Of a stretch of DNA of 42,778 bases, positions 26,145 through 34,348 are shown in pieces. Source of the stretch: Sphingobium sp. 66-54 (GTDB lineage: Bacteria > Pseudomonadota > Alphaproteobacteria > Sphingomonadales > Sphingomonadaceae); contig MKWI01000035.1 in NCBI GenBank assembly GCA_001899715.1, positions 1-42,778 of the forward strand. Reading direction: 5' to 3'. The first letter of the stretch is position 1. Each line of letters starts with the position of its first letter. A program made the position numbers and the translations under genes. The notes beneath the pieces are model-generated. The model saw only the letters and a list, made by a program, of their open reading frames with translations, was not told the DNA's origin and searched no databases.

Positions 26145-27321
26145 GGTGTTCCCGTACACCTGCAACTAGCATGGAAATGACGCCCCAAGCGACCAAGCCA
26201 ACAGCGAATGCAGTCAAAATTCCTCGGATGCGTCCAGGTTCAAGCGCTTCGTCAGGCATACTCGGCTCAACAATCCGCTCGATATACGCTTGTTTGCGAA
26301 GTGCTTCAGATCGCGCCTCCTCGAACGCCGCCATGGCAGCGGCCAATTGTTTTTCGGCGAATTGGTTGTCGAGGAGAACGCGTTGATATTGCACGGCCGA
26401 ACCTGCCAGTGACTCACGGCCTCCGACGATTTTGGCCGTTTCCTCCTCGATCTCACCCTGCAAGCTGCGGATCCCTGCCTCCAGGACAGGCACCTGCGGG
26501 TTATCGGCAGCCAATCTCTTCAACTGGACCAGGCGCAGCCGCGTCGCAATCAGTTCATCTTGCAACTTGGATATCATCTGAAGCTGCACCGACGCCTGTT
26601 GGCCGGGATCTACGACACCGCTGCGATCACGAAATCGGGCAAGTGCCAATCCGGTATCGGTCACTTTCTTCTGCGCCTTGTCGACTTCTGATTGGGCCAG
26701 ACGGATCAGGTCCGTCTGCGCCCGCACGTTGAGGCCGTTGACGAGATTCTCCGCCCGGCGGAGCAGGATGGAATTGAAGCGGTGCGCATCCTGCGGTGCA
26801 TAAGCGCGGACCTGCAAGGTCATGATGGACGACGTCGAATCATAACCAACGGAAACCTTGCCCAGATAATACTGATATAAGCTTTCCTTCGAGCCATTCA
26901 TGCCCAGCGAATTGAAACGATCGAAGATCGAAATGCTCCGTCCGCTATACGCCTCTGTCAGTTCATTGCTCTTGTTGAGTTCCTTCAGCGCGTCGCGCGA
27001 CAGGATATAATCGCGCGCGGCATAGACTTCCGAACCGGCGCTGCCCCAACCAGCGGAACGGAGCAGCACGCCGAGACTGCCGGCTCCCACAGATCGCTCC
27101 GGCGCCCGCACCACGAAGCGCGATTCCGATATATAAACATCCGACGCGAATAGCCCGTAATACAGCACCGCTACGACAGTGGGAGCCACCACTACGCCGA
27201 AAAATAATGGCCCAAGTTTACGCGCCCGCTCTGCCACCCTGGCCAAGAGAGGAGAGTGGCTGACAGTTGGCAGGAAACCGGCCGACTCAGTCTCGGAGGG
27301 GCGCGACGTGCGGTTCAGCAT
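26137..27321 (-). CDS. kpsE: Capsule export inner-membrane protein KpsE (PCP family)
   Basis: A 394-residue polysaccharide co-polymerase-type protein that bridges the KpsMT transporter and the outer-membrane KpsD. One membrane segment lies near the N-terminus (about residues 38-57, FFGVVVAPTVVAVLYYGLFA) and one at the C-terminus (GILTAFAVGLVAWGVISMLV). Between them is a periplasmic domain with long helical, coiled-coil-prone stretches (about residues 190-340, rich in Q, E, L and R). This two-helix layout is standard for KpsE. It heads the leftward operon kpsE-kpsM-kpsT-fusion GT-methyltransferase, with its promoter expected in the gap before aguA. Confidence 0.9.
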   Translation of the reverse strand: MLNRTSRPSETESAGFLPTVSHSPLLARVAERARKLGPLFFGVVVAPTVVAVLYYGLFASDVYISESRFVVRAPERSVGAGSLGVLLRSAGWGSAGSEVYAARDYILSRDALKELNKSNELTEAYSGRSISIFDRFNSLGMNGSKESLYQYYLGKVSVGYDSTSSIMTLQVRAYAPQDAHRFNSILLRRAENLVNGLNVRAQTDLIRLAQSEVDKAQKKVTDTGLALARFRDRSGVVDPGQQASVQLQMISKLQDELIATRLRLVQLKRLAADNPQVPVLEAGIRSLQGEIEEETAKIVGGRESLAGSAVQYQRVLLDNQFAEKQLAAAMAAFEEARSEALRKQAYIERIVEPSMPDEALEPGRIRGILTAFAVGLVAWGVISMLVAGVREHRD

Positions 27322-27604
27322 CGTATCAGTGAATCTGTCTCATTGCGGCAATCACGCACGCTGCATGACGATGGCAGAGCGGTTTTGCAATGCTAAAGCG
27401 GGTCAAACTAGCCTCTTCTCGGTTTACCCTATCTGATGAACATCTCAACGCAATGAGTAATGGTTCATCGGAATCGAAAGGCGTGGAGAAGGTTTGAGTC
27501 ATCGGTATCATGTGGCAATAGGACGGAATTCTTTCTCATGAACCTTGCTATGCCGCCATAACAGCCTGAGAGGGGAGCGGCATTCCGATCAACAGAGTTT
27601 TCCC
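27322..27604. promoter_or_regulatory. Divergent region between kpsE and aguA
   Basis: About 283 bases between two outward-facing genes, so promoters for both the capsule-export operon and aguA should lie here. I could not identify a convincing -35/-10 pair, operator or riboswitch. A near-repeat TGATGAACAT / TGGTTCATCG around 27434-27472 could be an imperfect inverted repeat but is weak. Confidence 0.3.
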
Positions 27605-28591
27605 ATGCCTCACCTCACCCCTCCTGAATGGGCGCCACAGGCGCGCCTTTGGATCGGCTTTCCCGGCGATCCGGCCGAGTGGCCCGTGGCCCTCGCGGAA
27701 GCGCAGCAGCAGGGGGCCGCTTTCGGGAATGCAGTGGCGGAGCATGGCCAGACCGTCTCCCTTCTCACCCGCGCGTTGGCAGACCATGCAATCGCCCTCC
27801 GGCTCGCCACGCCGGCCGTCGAGGTCGTCCACATGCCCTTCGGCGATATCTGGCTGCGCGACACTGCACCGATTGGCCTCGTGGCGGCTGGGGGAGCTTG
27901 CGCGTTGGTCGATTTTGATTTCAACGGCTGGGGCGGCAAGTTCCGAATGCCAGGAGACGAGGATATCGGCACACGGCTCGCGGCAACGACCGGCCTGCCC
28001 TGCCGGCATGTGCCGATGGTCCTCGAAGGCGGCGCAATCGACACGGACGGCACTGGCCTGTTCGCCACCACCGAGCAATGCCTGCTCAACCCCAACCGCA
28101 ATCCCACGCTCGACCGGCGACAGATCGAGACGCTGCTCGCCGGCGCGCTCGGCCTCTCGGATATACTCTGGCTGGGCGACGGCCTCGCCAACGATCACAC
28201 GGACGGCCATATCGACAATCTCGCCCGCTTCGTCGCGCCCGGCGTGTTGGCGATCCCGCAGGCGACCGCGCCGGACGACCCCAACGCCGCCGCCTTCACC
28301 GATGCGGCGGCCCGTGCGCACGCGTTCGGCCTGGAGGTCGCGCTGATGCCCTCCGTTGGCCGATACACCATAGACGGCGCCATCGCGCCCGCCAGCTACA
28401 TGAACTTTACCATTACCAATGGCGCCGTCATCGTGCCCCAATATGGCGCGCCCAACGATCAGGCCGCGCTCAACGCCCTGGCTCCTTTCTTCCCCGGCCG
28501 GGCCATCATTGGCTTGCCTGCCGACGCCTTATTGCGGGGCGGCGGGAGCTTTCACTGCATGAGCCAACATCTGCCGGCGGCTGCGCAATAA
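27605..28591 (+). CDS. aguA: Agmatine deiminase AguA
   Basis: A 328-residue enzyme of the peptidyl-arginine-deiminase-like superfamily that converts agmatine to N-carbamoylputrescine and ammonia. Typical segments are PPEWAPQARLWIGFPG at the start, DIWLRDTAPIGLV, FDFNGWGGKF, VLEGGAIDTDG, CLLNPNRNP, DHTDGHIDNLARF and the C-terminal GGSFHCMSQHLP with the nucleophile Cys318. The frame extends to 27545, but the ATG at 27605 gives the normal N-terminus. With aguB downstream it supplies putrescine from agmatine. The two genes are 227 bases apart, so they may not form a tight operon. Confidence 0.93.
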   Translation: MPHLTPPEWAPQARLWIGFPGDPAEWPVALAEAQQQGAAFGNAVAEHGQTVSLLTRALADHAIALRLATPAVEVVHMPFGDIWLRDTAPIGLVAAGGACALVDFDFNGWGGKFRMPGDEDIGTRLAATTGLPCRHVPMVLEGGAIDTDGTGLFATTEQCLLNPNRNPTLDRRQIETLLAGALGLSDILWLGDGLANDHTDGHIDNLARFVAPGVLAIPQATAPDDPNAAAFTDAAARAHAFGLEVALMPSVGRYTIDGAIAPASYMNFTITNGAVIVPQYGAPNDQAALNALAPFFPGRAIIGLPADALLRGGGSFHCMSQHLPAAAQ

Positions 28592-28612
28592 CGAAAGCAG
28601 CCAGGTAACGGA

Positions 28613-28795
28613 TCACCCGCCGGGAGACTGATCGAACCATGATCCCCCCTTCGGCGAGCACCTGAACCGGGCACCGCCCCATCCGGCCGCGTCCGCTTCA
28701 TCGGACCTGAAGGCGGGTTCGCCGATCCGCATCTCATAGCCGCAGGCCAAGGATGGCACGCCGGGCAAATCCGGATTAAAGAAAGCCGCATGTGC
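28613..28795 (-). pseudogene. Possible remnant of a leftward gene between aguA and aguB
   Basis: The gap between aguA and aguB contains about 60 leftward codons free of stops, ending in TGA at 28613-28615, with codon choice like that of real genes. The reading includes LPGVPSLACGYEMRIGEPAF and SDEADAAGWGGARFRCSPKG. It has no good start and no ribosome site, and it is cut on its upstream side by a TGA just right of 28795. I do not recognise the family. It may be a decayed gene end or chance. Confidence 0.25.
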
Positions 28796-28818
28796 CCTCC
28801 CTCACTCCAGACCCACCC

Positions 28819-29685
28819 ATGATTCAGATCACCGTCGCCGCGCTCCAACTCGCTTTCTCGGATGACGAGGCGGAGAATATCGCGCAGGTCGAAGAACATG
28901 TGCGCATGGCGTCCGCGCGCGGCGCCAAGATCATCCTCCCGCCAGAGCTGTTCGAGGGCCCTTATTTCTGCACGGTCGAAGATGAGGCGCTGTTCGCCCG
29001 CGCCCGCTCCCTCGGCGAGCATCCGGCCGTGCTCGCCATGCAACGCGTAGCGAAGGCGGAGGGCGTTTATATCCCCACCAGCTTTTTCGAGCGCGACGGA
29101 CCACATTATTACAACTCGCTCGCCATGATCGATGACGCGGGCGAAATCATGGGCGTCTATCGCAAGAGCCATATTCCCGATGGGCCGGGTTATGAGGAGA
29201 AATATTATTTCCGCCCCGGCAACAGCGGCTTCAAGGTGTGGAAAACGCGCTACGGCACCATCGGCGTCGGGATCTGCTGGGACCAATGGTATCCGGAATG
29301 CGCGCGCGCCATGGCGCTGATGGGCGCGGAAATGCTGTTCTATCCCACCGCCATCGGCTCCGAGCCTTATGACGAGGCGCTCGATACCAGCCGCATGTGG
29401 CGCCGCGCGATGCAGGGCCACGCCGTCTCCAACTGCATGCCGGTGATCGCCGCCAATCGCATTGGTACGGAAGAACTGCCCGGCAGCCAGGGGCCGCAGA
29501 CCTTCTACGGACACAGCTTCATCACTGACGAATGGGGCGATCTGATCGCCGAGGTGGAGGGGTGGCAATCCGGCGCGCTGGTGGCAACGCTGGACCTTGC
29601 CGCCGCGCGCACACACCGCGCCGGCATGGGCTTCTTCCGCGATCGCCGGCCAGAGCTATATGGCCGCCTCGTCCACGATATCTGA
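28819..29685 (+). CDS. aguB: N-carbamoylputrescine amidase AguB
   Basis: A 288-residue nitrilase-superfamily enzyme that hydrolyses N-carbamoylputrescine to putrescine, CO2 and ammonia. The catalytic triad is clear: Glu43 in LPPELFEG, Lys116 in YRKSHIPDGPGYEEKYYF and Cys153 in GICWDQWYPE. The sequence YRKSHIPDGPGYEEK is characteristic of AguB rather than of other nitrilases. A GTG at 28792 could add 9 residues, but the ATG at 28819 gives the usual start. It follows aguA on the same strand, completing the agmatine route to putrescine. Confidence 0.93.
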   Translation: MIQITVAALQLAFSDDEAENIAQVEEHVRMASARGAKIILPPELFEGPYFCTVEDEALFARARSLGEHPAVLAMQRVAKAEGVYIPTSFFERDGPHYYNSLAMIDDAGEIMGVYRKSHIPDGPGYEEKYYFRPGNSGFKVWKTRYGTIGVGICWDQWYPECARAMALMGAEMLFYPTAIGSEPYDEALDTSRMWRRAMQGHAVSNCMPVIAANRIGTEELPGSQGPQTFYGHSFITDEWGDLIAEVEGWQSGALVATLDLAAARTHRAGMGFFRDRRPELYGRLVHDI

Positions 29686-29709
29686 GATTTTCACGCAGGA
29701 GAGAAACGC

Positions 29710-30000
29710 ATGACCGTTGCCCGCATCTACATCATCCCCGCCGCCGAAGGGAAAAGTGCCGAAATGGAAGCCGCGCTCGCCGGTGTCGCGAAGCTCGTCG
29801 CCACGCGGGAGGGCTGCGAAGGAGTCGAGGTCCTGCGTGATCTCGGTAACGAGCACCGCTTCATCCTGATCGAGAAATGGGCGAGCGAGGAGCATCACAC
29901 CAATTCGTTCGCAACCATGCCCGAAGGCGCGCTGGATGGCGTCAAGGATGCTGCTGGCGGCCCGCCGGACGGTGCCTATTACGACTATATCGTGCGCTAA
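29710..30000 (+). CDS. Antibiotic biosynthesis monooxygenase (ABM) domain protein
   Basis: A 96-residue protein that is a single ABM/YgiN-like ferredoxin-fold domain: IYIIPAAEGKSAEMEAAL, then REGCEGVEVLRD and FILIEKWASEEHH. Small proteins of this kind are usually dimers and act as quinol monooxygenases or haem-related enzymes; the substrate here is unknown. The ribosome site GGAGAG is 7 bases before the ATG. It starts 24 bases after aguB and is probably cotranscribed with it. A hairpin follows the stop. Confidence 0.82.
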   Translation: MTVARIYIIPAAEGKSAEMEAALAGVAKLVATREGCEGVEVLRDLGNEHRFILIEKWASEEHHTNSFATMPEGALDGVKDAAGGPPDGAYYDYIVR

Positions 30001-30015
30001 GCCACGCGACACCAA

Positions 30016-30043
30016 GGAGGGGGCCGGCCAACCCGGCCCCTCC
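30016..30043. terminator. GC-rich hairpin between convergent genes
   Basis: GGAGGGGGCCGG at 30016-30027 and CCGGCCCCTCC at 30033-30043 can pair over 11 bases with one bulged G. It lies between the stops of two convergent genes (30000 and 30069), where a shared terminator is expected. There is no T-tract on either side, so termination is inferred from position and stem strength. Confidence 0.45.
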
Positions 30044-30068
30044 CAATCCGCTCATCGAAGTGCCCGCG

Positions 30069-30431
30069 TCACCGGCACTTGAGGTCGCCCTTGTCGATCT
30101 CTCGGCCGAGCAACCCGCCGCCTACCACGCCGATAATCGCGCCCAGCGTCTTGTCGCCACTGCCGGCGATCTCGTGGCCGGCCAGGCCACCCGCCGCAGC
30201 GCCGATCACCAGGCCGGTCGTGCCGTTGTCGCGCTTGCAATAATAGCGCCCGTCATTGCCGCGCCAGACGCGATCCGAGCGCCCGAGACGGCGCGGTTCG
30301 ACATAGCGACCGCGCGAATCATAGGCATGCTTGCCCTTGTGGACGTGCGACCGGTGAGGCCGGTCCGCCAAAGCAGGCGCGGTCGGCAAGCTCAGGCCCG
30401 CAATGGCTGCCAGAATGATGAGCTTGCGCAT
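30069..30431 (-). CDS. Glycine-zipper 2TM periplasmic/outer-membrane protein
   Basis: The start at 30431 has a strong ribosome site (GGGAGAAAAG) and gives 120 residues; the longer frame to 30554 is not supported. There is a Sec signal peptide (MRKLIILAAIAGLSLPTAPALA), then a basic His/Arg-rich part, WRGNDGRYYCKRDNGTTGL, and a Gly-zipper segment (about residues 75-112: GLVIGAAAGGLAGHEIAG and GAIIGVVGGGLLGREID). This resembles 17-kDa surface antigen and SlyB-type proteins. It probably sits in or at the outer membrane. The exact role is unknown. Confidence 0.85.
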   Translation of the reverse strand: MRKLIILAAIAGLSLPTAPALADRPHRSHVHKGKHAYDSRGRYVEPRRLGRSDRVWRGNDGRYYCKRDNGTTGLVIGAAAGGLAGHEIAGSGDKTLGAIIGVVGGGLLGREIDKGDLKCR

Positions 30432-30582
30432 GGTTCTTTTCTCCCTTTCATTTGGATAATGCCCATCCGGATAACGACAGCCCAACTGAACGGGGGCTGT
30501 CAGCGCGCCGGATCGCGGCCAATGGAAGGATTGACGCGACAAACAGCCGCACATGCGCTTTGCGCCTCCTGTGGCGGTCCGC

Positions 30583-31269
30583 TCAACCGCCGCCGTCGCG
30601 CAACGCCACTGCCCGCGCGAACACCGCCTCGAACATCTCCGCCGTCAGCCGGCCGGTATTCTGGTTGTAGCGCGAGCAATGGTAGCTATCGACGAGCATG
30701 CGCCCATCCGGCATCCGGTGCTCCGCCAGATGGCCGAAGCGCGCCTTGGGCAGCCTTCCGCCCAGTACTTTCACCGCCGATTGATGGGCGATCTGGCCGA
30801 GCGCCACGAACACCCGCGCCTGCGACATCGCAGCCACTCCGGCCTGGAGAAACTGCCGGCAGGTGCGGATCTCCGCCGGCAGCGGCTTGTTCTGCGGCGG
30901 CAGGCATTTGACGCTGTTGAGAATCGCGCAATCGACCAGCTCCAGCCCGTCGTCCACCCGCGCCTCGTAGGTTCCGCGCGCGAGGCCGAATTTGGCGAGC
31001 GTCGCAAACAGCAGTTCGCCCGCATAATCGCCGGTGAAAGGCCGCCCGGTGCGGTTGGCGCCATGCTTGCCCGGCGCCAGGCCGATGAGCACGATCCGTG
31101 CTGCCGGATCGCCGAATGCGGAGACCGGGCCATTCCACCAATCGGGATATTCTGCGCGGCACGCCTCCCGGAAGGCGACGAGGCGCGGGCAGAGCGGGCA
31201 GTCGCGCGGCGGCTCGCTCTGCGGCACGGGGCTGATAATTGGATTGTGCGGGGGGCTGGTCAGCATCAT
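30583..31269 (-). CDS. Family 5 uracil-DNA glycosylase (UdgB type)
   Basis: A 228-residue DNA repair enzyme that removes uracil and related bases from DNA. It has the four cysteines expected of the [4Fe-4S] cluster (two in CPLCPR, one in SVKCLPPQNKP, one in TCRQFL). Family 5 motifs are present: GLAPGKHGANRTGRPFTGDY at the catalytic loop, and SYHCSRYNQNTGRLT at the C-terminal base-binding loop. The start is probably one of two adjacent ATGs (31269 or 31266); a frame to 31314 exists. It is divergent from folK, with 61 bases between the chosen starts. Confidence 0.92.
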   Translation of the reverse strand: MMLTSPPHNPIISPVPQSEPPRDCPLCPRLVAFREACRAEYPDWWNGPVSAFGDPAARIVLIGLAPGKHGANRTGRPFTGDYAGELLFATLAKFGLARGTYEARVDDGLELVDCAILNSVKCLPPQNKPLPAEIRTCRQFLQAGVAAMSQARVFVALGQIAHQSAVKVLGGRLPKARFGHLAEHRMPDGRMLVDSYHCSRYNQNTGRLTAEMFEAVFARAVALRDGGG

Positions 31270-31330
31270 GACGACGCGATAGGCCGCACGCCACGAGCGA
31301 TGCAAGGATAGCAATGCAGGGGCCGGGCCG

Positions 31331-31879
31331 GTGACGAGCGGATCGAAACGATGGACGGGAGAGTGCGCCGAGGGCGGGCATCTCTATGCCGTCGGCATCG
31401 GCTCCAACCGGCCGCTCGCACGCACGCTCGGCCCGCACGCCATCGTTGAGGCGGCGTTCACGGCACTCGATGAAGCGCCGCTCCGCCTGATAGCGCACTC
31501 CCCGATCATCGCGACCCGCCCGCTCGGCCCCTCATCGCGAACCTATGCCAACTCCGTCGCGCTGGTCGCCGCGCCGCTGGAGCCGCTGGCCATGCTCGCC
31601 TTGCTCCAGACGATAGAGCGCCGCTTCCACCGCCGCCGGTACCGCCGCTGGGGACCGCGCACGCTCGATCTCGATCTGCTGCTGTGGTCCGGCGGCACGG
31701 TGAACGAGCCGCACCTCACCGTCCCTCACCCCGCCTTCCGCGCCCGCGCCTTCGTGCTGGATCCGCTCCACGCCATCGCCCCCGGCTGGCGCGATCCCGT
31801 GACCGGCCTCACCATCGCGCAGCTACACGCACGCCTCACACGCCCCAAGCCGGTTGACCATGGCCCGCGCGCTCTTTAG
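31331..31879 (+). CDS. folK: Folate biosynthesis pyrophosphokinase (HPPK)
   Basis: A 182-residue 2-amino-4-hydroxy-6-hydroxymethyldihydropteridine pyrophosphokinase, which passes pyrophosphate from ATP to the pterin in folate synthesis. Recognisable parts are VGIGSNRPLA near the start, TYANSVALV, LLQTIERRFHR and the family signature RRWGPRTLDLDLLL, then HPAFRARAFVLDPL. The only workable start is the GTG at 31331; no in-frame ATG precedes the conserved region. A tRNA-Lys gene begins 26 bases after its stop on the same strand. Confidence 0.93.
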   Translation: MTSGSKRWTGECAEGGHLYAVGIGSNRPLARTLGPHAIVEAAFTALDEAPLRLIAHSPIIATRPLGPSSRTYANSVALVAAPLEPLAMLALLQTIERRFHRRRYRRWGPRTLDLDLLLWSGGTVNEPHLTVPHPAFRARAFVLDPLHAIAPGWRDPVTGLTIAQLHARLTRPKPVDHGPRAL

Positions 31880-31905
31880 GGGTCCGCCAGCCGCGCACCT
31901 CATGG

Positions 31906-31981
31906 GGGCCCATAGCTCAGTCGGTAGAGCAACTGACTTTTAATCAGTAGGTCGCTGGTTCGAATCCAGCTGGGCTCACCA
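31906..31981 (+). tRNA. tRNA-Lys(UUU)
   Basis: A complete 76-nt tRNA with encoded CCA. The acceptor strands GGGCCCA and TGGGCTC pair (with one G-U), the D-arm is AGCTCAGTCGGTAGAGC, the anticodon stem ACTGA/TCAGT encloses CTTTTAA (anticodon TTT), and the T-arm is GCTGG TTCGAAT CCAGC. It looks undamaged, with no integrase beside it. Confidence 0.98.
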
Positions 31982-32032
31982 TCCTTTAAACGGACAGACA
32001 GTCGGGCGGCGGCCGGGAGAAAGGATGCACTC

Positions 32033-32971
32033 ATGCGCGCAGTCGGTCTCTTCACCCAGGGCGACCCGGACGTTCTCCAGGTCGTGGACGTGCCCGAAGT
32101 CCACGCCGGGCCGGGCGAGGTGCGCATCCGTGTCCACGCGGCGACGGTGAACCCCACCGATGTGGCGGTGCGTAACGGGGCTCGGGCCGAACGGCAGAAG
32201 GCCGATCCGCCGCCTTATGTGCCGGGCATGGAAGCGGCGGGGATCATAGACGAGGTTGGCGACGGCGTTCCCGATCGGTTGAAGGTAGGCGATGCGGTCA
32301 TCGCGATCGTGGTGCCGAAAGGCAACCATGGCGCCTATCGCGAGCAGATCGTGCTCGACGCACGGTCGGTCGCGCGGGCGCCCGCAGGAGCCACGCATGC
32401 CGAAGCGGCGACCTTGCCGATGAACGGCCTGACCGCGCGCCAGTCGCTCGATCTGCTGGCCTTGTCTCCCGGCCAGGTGCTCGCCGTAACCGGCGCGGCC
32501 GGCGCTTATGGCGGCTATATTATCCAGCTCGCCAAGGCCGAGGACCTAACGGTGATCGCCGATGCCTCGGAACGGGACGAGGCACTGGTGGCCGCGCTCG
32601 GCGCCGATATCGTGGTGCGGCGGGGTGACGACGTCGCGGCGCGGTTCCGCGGGCACTTCCCCGATGGGGTGGACGGCCTCGCGGATGGCGCGGTGCTGAA
32701 CGAGCGCGCCATCCCCGCCGTCCGCGATGGCGGCGCCTTCACCTCCGTGCGCGGTTTCGTGGGCGATCCGCAGCGGGATATCCGCTTCACCGCTACTCTG
32801 GTGAGTTCCTACGCGCAGGCATGGGAGAAGCTCGACCGGCTCCGGCAGCAGGTCGAGGCAGGCCAGATCACGCTACGCGTGGCGGAGATCTATCCGCCGG
32901 AACGGGCTGCCGATGCCCATCGGCGACTGGAAGCCGGCGGCACGAGAGGGCGGCTGGTCATCCGGTTCTGA
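32033..32971 (+). CDS. NADP-dependent quinone-reductase-like MDR oxidoreductase
   Basis: A 312-residue medium-chain dehydrogenase/reductase of the quinone reductase class. The N-terminal GroES-like domain (about 1-125) contains [20 protein letters not shown] and [17 protein letters not shown]. The Rossmann domain has [17 protein letters not shown] for NADPH. There are no cysteines or paired ligands for structural or catalytic zinc, so it is of the zinc-free type. The C-terminal [20 protein letters not shown] is usual. The natural substrate is unknown. It lies 51 bases after the tRNA and is probably expressed on its own. Confidence 0.88.
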   Translation: MRAVGLFTQGDPDVLQVVDVPEVHAGPGEVRIRVHAATVNPTDVAVRNGARAERQKADPPPYVPGMEAAGIIDEVGDGVPDRLKVGDAVIAIVVPKGNHGAYREQIVLDARSVARAPAGATHAEAATLPMNGLTARQSLDLLALSPGQVLAVTGAAGAYGGYIIQLAKAEDLTVIADASERDEALVAALGADIVVRRGDDVAARFRGHFPDGVDGLADGAVLNERAIPAVRDGGAFTSVRGFVGDPQRDIRFTATLVSSYAQAWEKLDRLRQQVEAGQITLRVAEIYPPERAADAHRRLEAGGTRGRLVIRF

Positions 32972-33136
32972 TCCGGCCGATCCTCGCATAAACAGGAAGA
33001 AACCCGCCAAGGAATGACCGGACCGCGATCGGCCGGCTCTCTCTCCATGCCATTTTCGAAAAAATGTCATCTTCAGGATGACGAAGTCAATTGCCGGTGC
33101 CAGTATGGACGAAAGCAATAAGCCGGGAGAGGGCCT

Positions 33137-33523
33137 ATGCGACTTTATCTTGCCTTGGCGGGTGCGCTGGTGCTGGGCGCGGCGACGCTCGGCACGGGGG
33201 CGGTGCAGGCGCACCACAGCATGGCGATGTTCGACCAGCAGAAGAAGGTCTCGCTTACCGGCACCGTCCGCGAATTCCAGTGGACCAACCCCCACTGCTA
33301 CATCCAGCTCATGGTCATGGACGCCAACGGCAAGGCCACCGAATGGAGCATGGAGATGGGCGCGCCCATGTATCTCTACGCGCATGGCTGGCGACCCTCC
33401 ACGCTCAAGGCCGGCCAGACGATCAAGATCAGCATCTATCCGCTGCGTAACGGCGGCGCCGGTGGCGTGGTGATCGACGCGACGACACCGGACGGCAAAC
33501 CGCTGGGCAAGAAGCTCTCCTGA
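33137..33523 (+). CDS. DUF6152 family secreted protein
   Basis: A 128-residue protein with a signal peptide (MRLYLALAGALVLGAATLGTGAVQA) followed at once by HHSMAMFD, then VSLTGTVREFQWTNPHCYIQL, the pattern of DUF6152. The mature part is a single small beta-rich domain, probably periplasmic; its function is unknown. A strong ribosome site (GGGAGAGG) precedes the ATG. Its stop overlaps the next start (TGATG), so the two proteins are made together. Confidence 0.85.
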   Translation: MRLYLALAGALVLGAATLGTGAVQAHHSMAMFDQQKKVSLTGTVREFQWTNPHCYIQLMVMDANGKATEWSMEMGAPMYLYAHGWRPSTLKAGQTIKISIYPLRNGGAGGVVIDATTPDGKPLGKKLS

Positions 33524-34317
33524 TGCGAGCTGCCCCGTTTGTCGCCGCCGCGCTGCTTGCCCTCAGTGCCGCGCCCATCCTCGCGAAAACGCCCGCGCCG
33601 GCGGACCGCGCCAAACAATTTGCGAGCTTGCCTTATTGGGGCGGCTTCTGGCTCACCGAGAATGACGAGACGACCATTGGCGGCCTTTCCGAGGCCGCGC
33701 TGGCCGCACGCGACAAGGGAGAGAATCCCACCGCCCAGATCATGAAGCTGATCGGCATCAATGCACCCTGGAACGCGGAAGGCAAGGCACGGCAGGCGGC
33801 GCGCGCCAAGGCATCGGGCGGGCGCAAGGCGGATGGTTGGGGTTATCCGATGATGATGAACGGCGCTGCGCCGCTGCAATTCCTCGTTACGCCGGAGGAA
33901 GTGCTCATCATCAACGCCTATCGCGACGTGCGCCACATCTATACCGATGGCCGCGAGCATCCGCCCGAGGATGATCTCTGGCCCACCGTCTGGGGTGATT
34001 CGATCGGCCATTGGGAGGGCGACACGCTGGTCGTCGACACCATCAGCGTGAAGAACCCGAACGATTATTTCCACGGCGCGCCACCGCTTTCCGAGCAGGC
34101 CCATTATGTCGAGCGCATCCGCATGGTCTCGCCCGACCGGATCGAGGCCGAGATGACGATCACCGATCCGGTGACGCTGACCGGCCCGTGGACCTCCAGG
34201 CTGGTCTTCACCCGCGCGGAGGGGTTCGATCGCATGATCCACATGGATTACGACAACGACCGCACCGGCTTCGATGGCCAGTTCAATACCATCGAGCAGG
34301 CGAAGGACGAGAAGTGA
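33523..34317 (+). CDS. Secreted protein of unknown function, partner of DUF6152
   Basis: A 264-residue protein with a signal peptide (MRAAPFVAAALLALSAAPILA). The recognisable core is RHIYTDGREHPPEDD, then WGDSIGHWEGDTLVVDTISV, then an ERIRM strand and MTITDPVTLTGPWTS. This pattern recurs in a large family of uncharacterised secreted proteins of Proteobacteria and Acidobacteria. There are no cysteines in the mature part. It overlaps the DUF6152 gene by one base and lies 31 bases before the SMP-30-like gene. I cannot assign a reaction. Confidence 0.78.
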   Translation: MRAAPFVAAALLALSAAPILAKTPAPADRAKQFASLPYWGGFWLTENDETTIGGLSEAALAARDKGENPTAQIMKLIGINAPWNAEGKARQAARAKASGGRKADGWGYPMMMNGAAPLQFLVTPEEVLIINAYRDVRHIYTDGREHPPEDDLWPTVWGDSIGHWEGDTLVVDTISVKNPNDYFHGAPPLSEQAHYVERIRMVSPDRIEAEMTITDPVTLTGPWTSRLVFTRAEGFDRMIHMDYDNDRTGFDGQFNTIEQAKDEK

Positions 34318-34348
34318 GCGGTCATCGACGCTAAGAGGAGGGGGGATC

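Noticed and set aside
28552..29616. A 354-residue leftward open frame across aguB and the aguA-aguB gap
   Set aside because: It overlaps aguB completely and its composition is not protein-like; only a different frame in the gap was thought worth noting.
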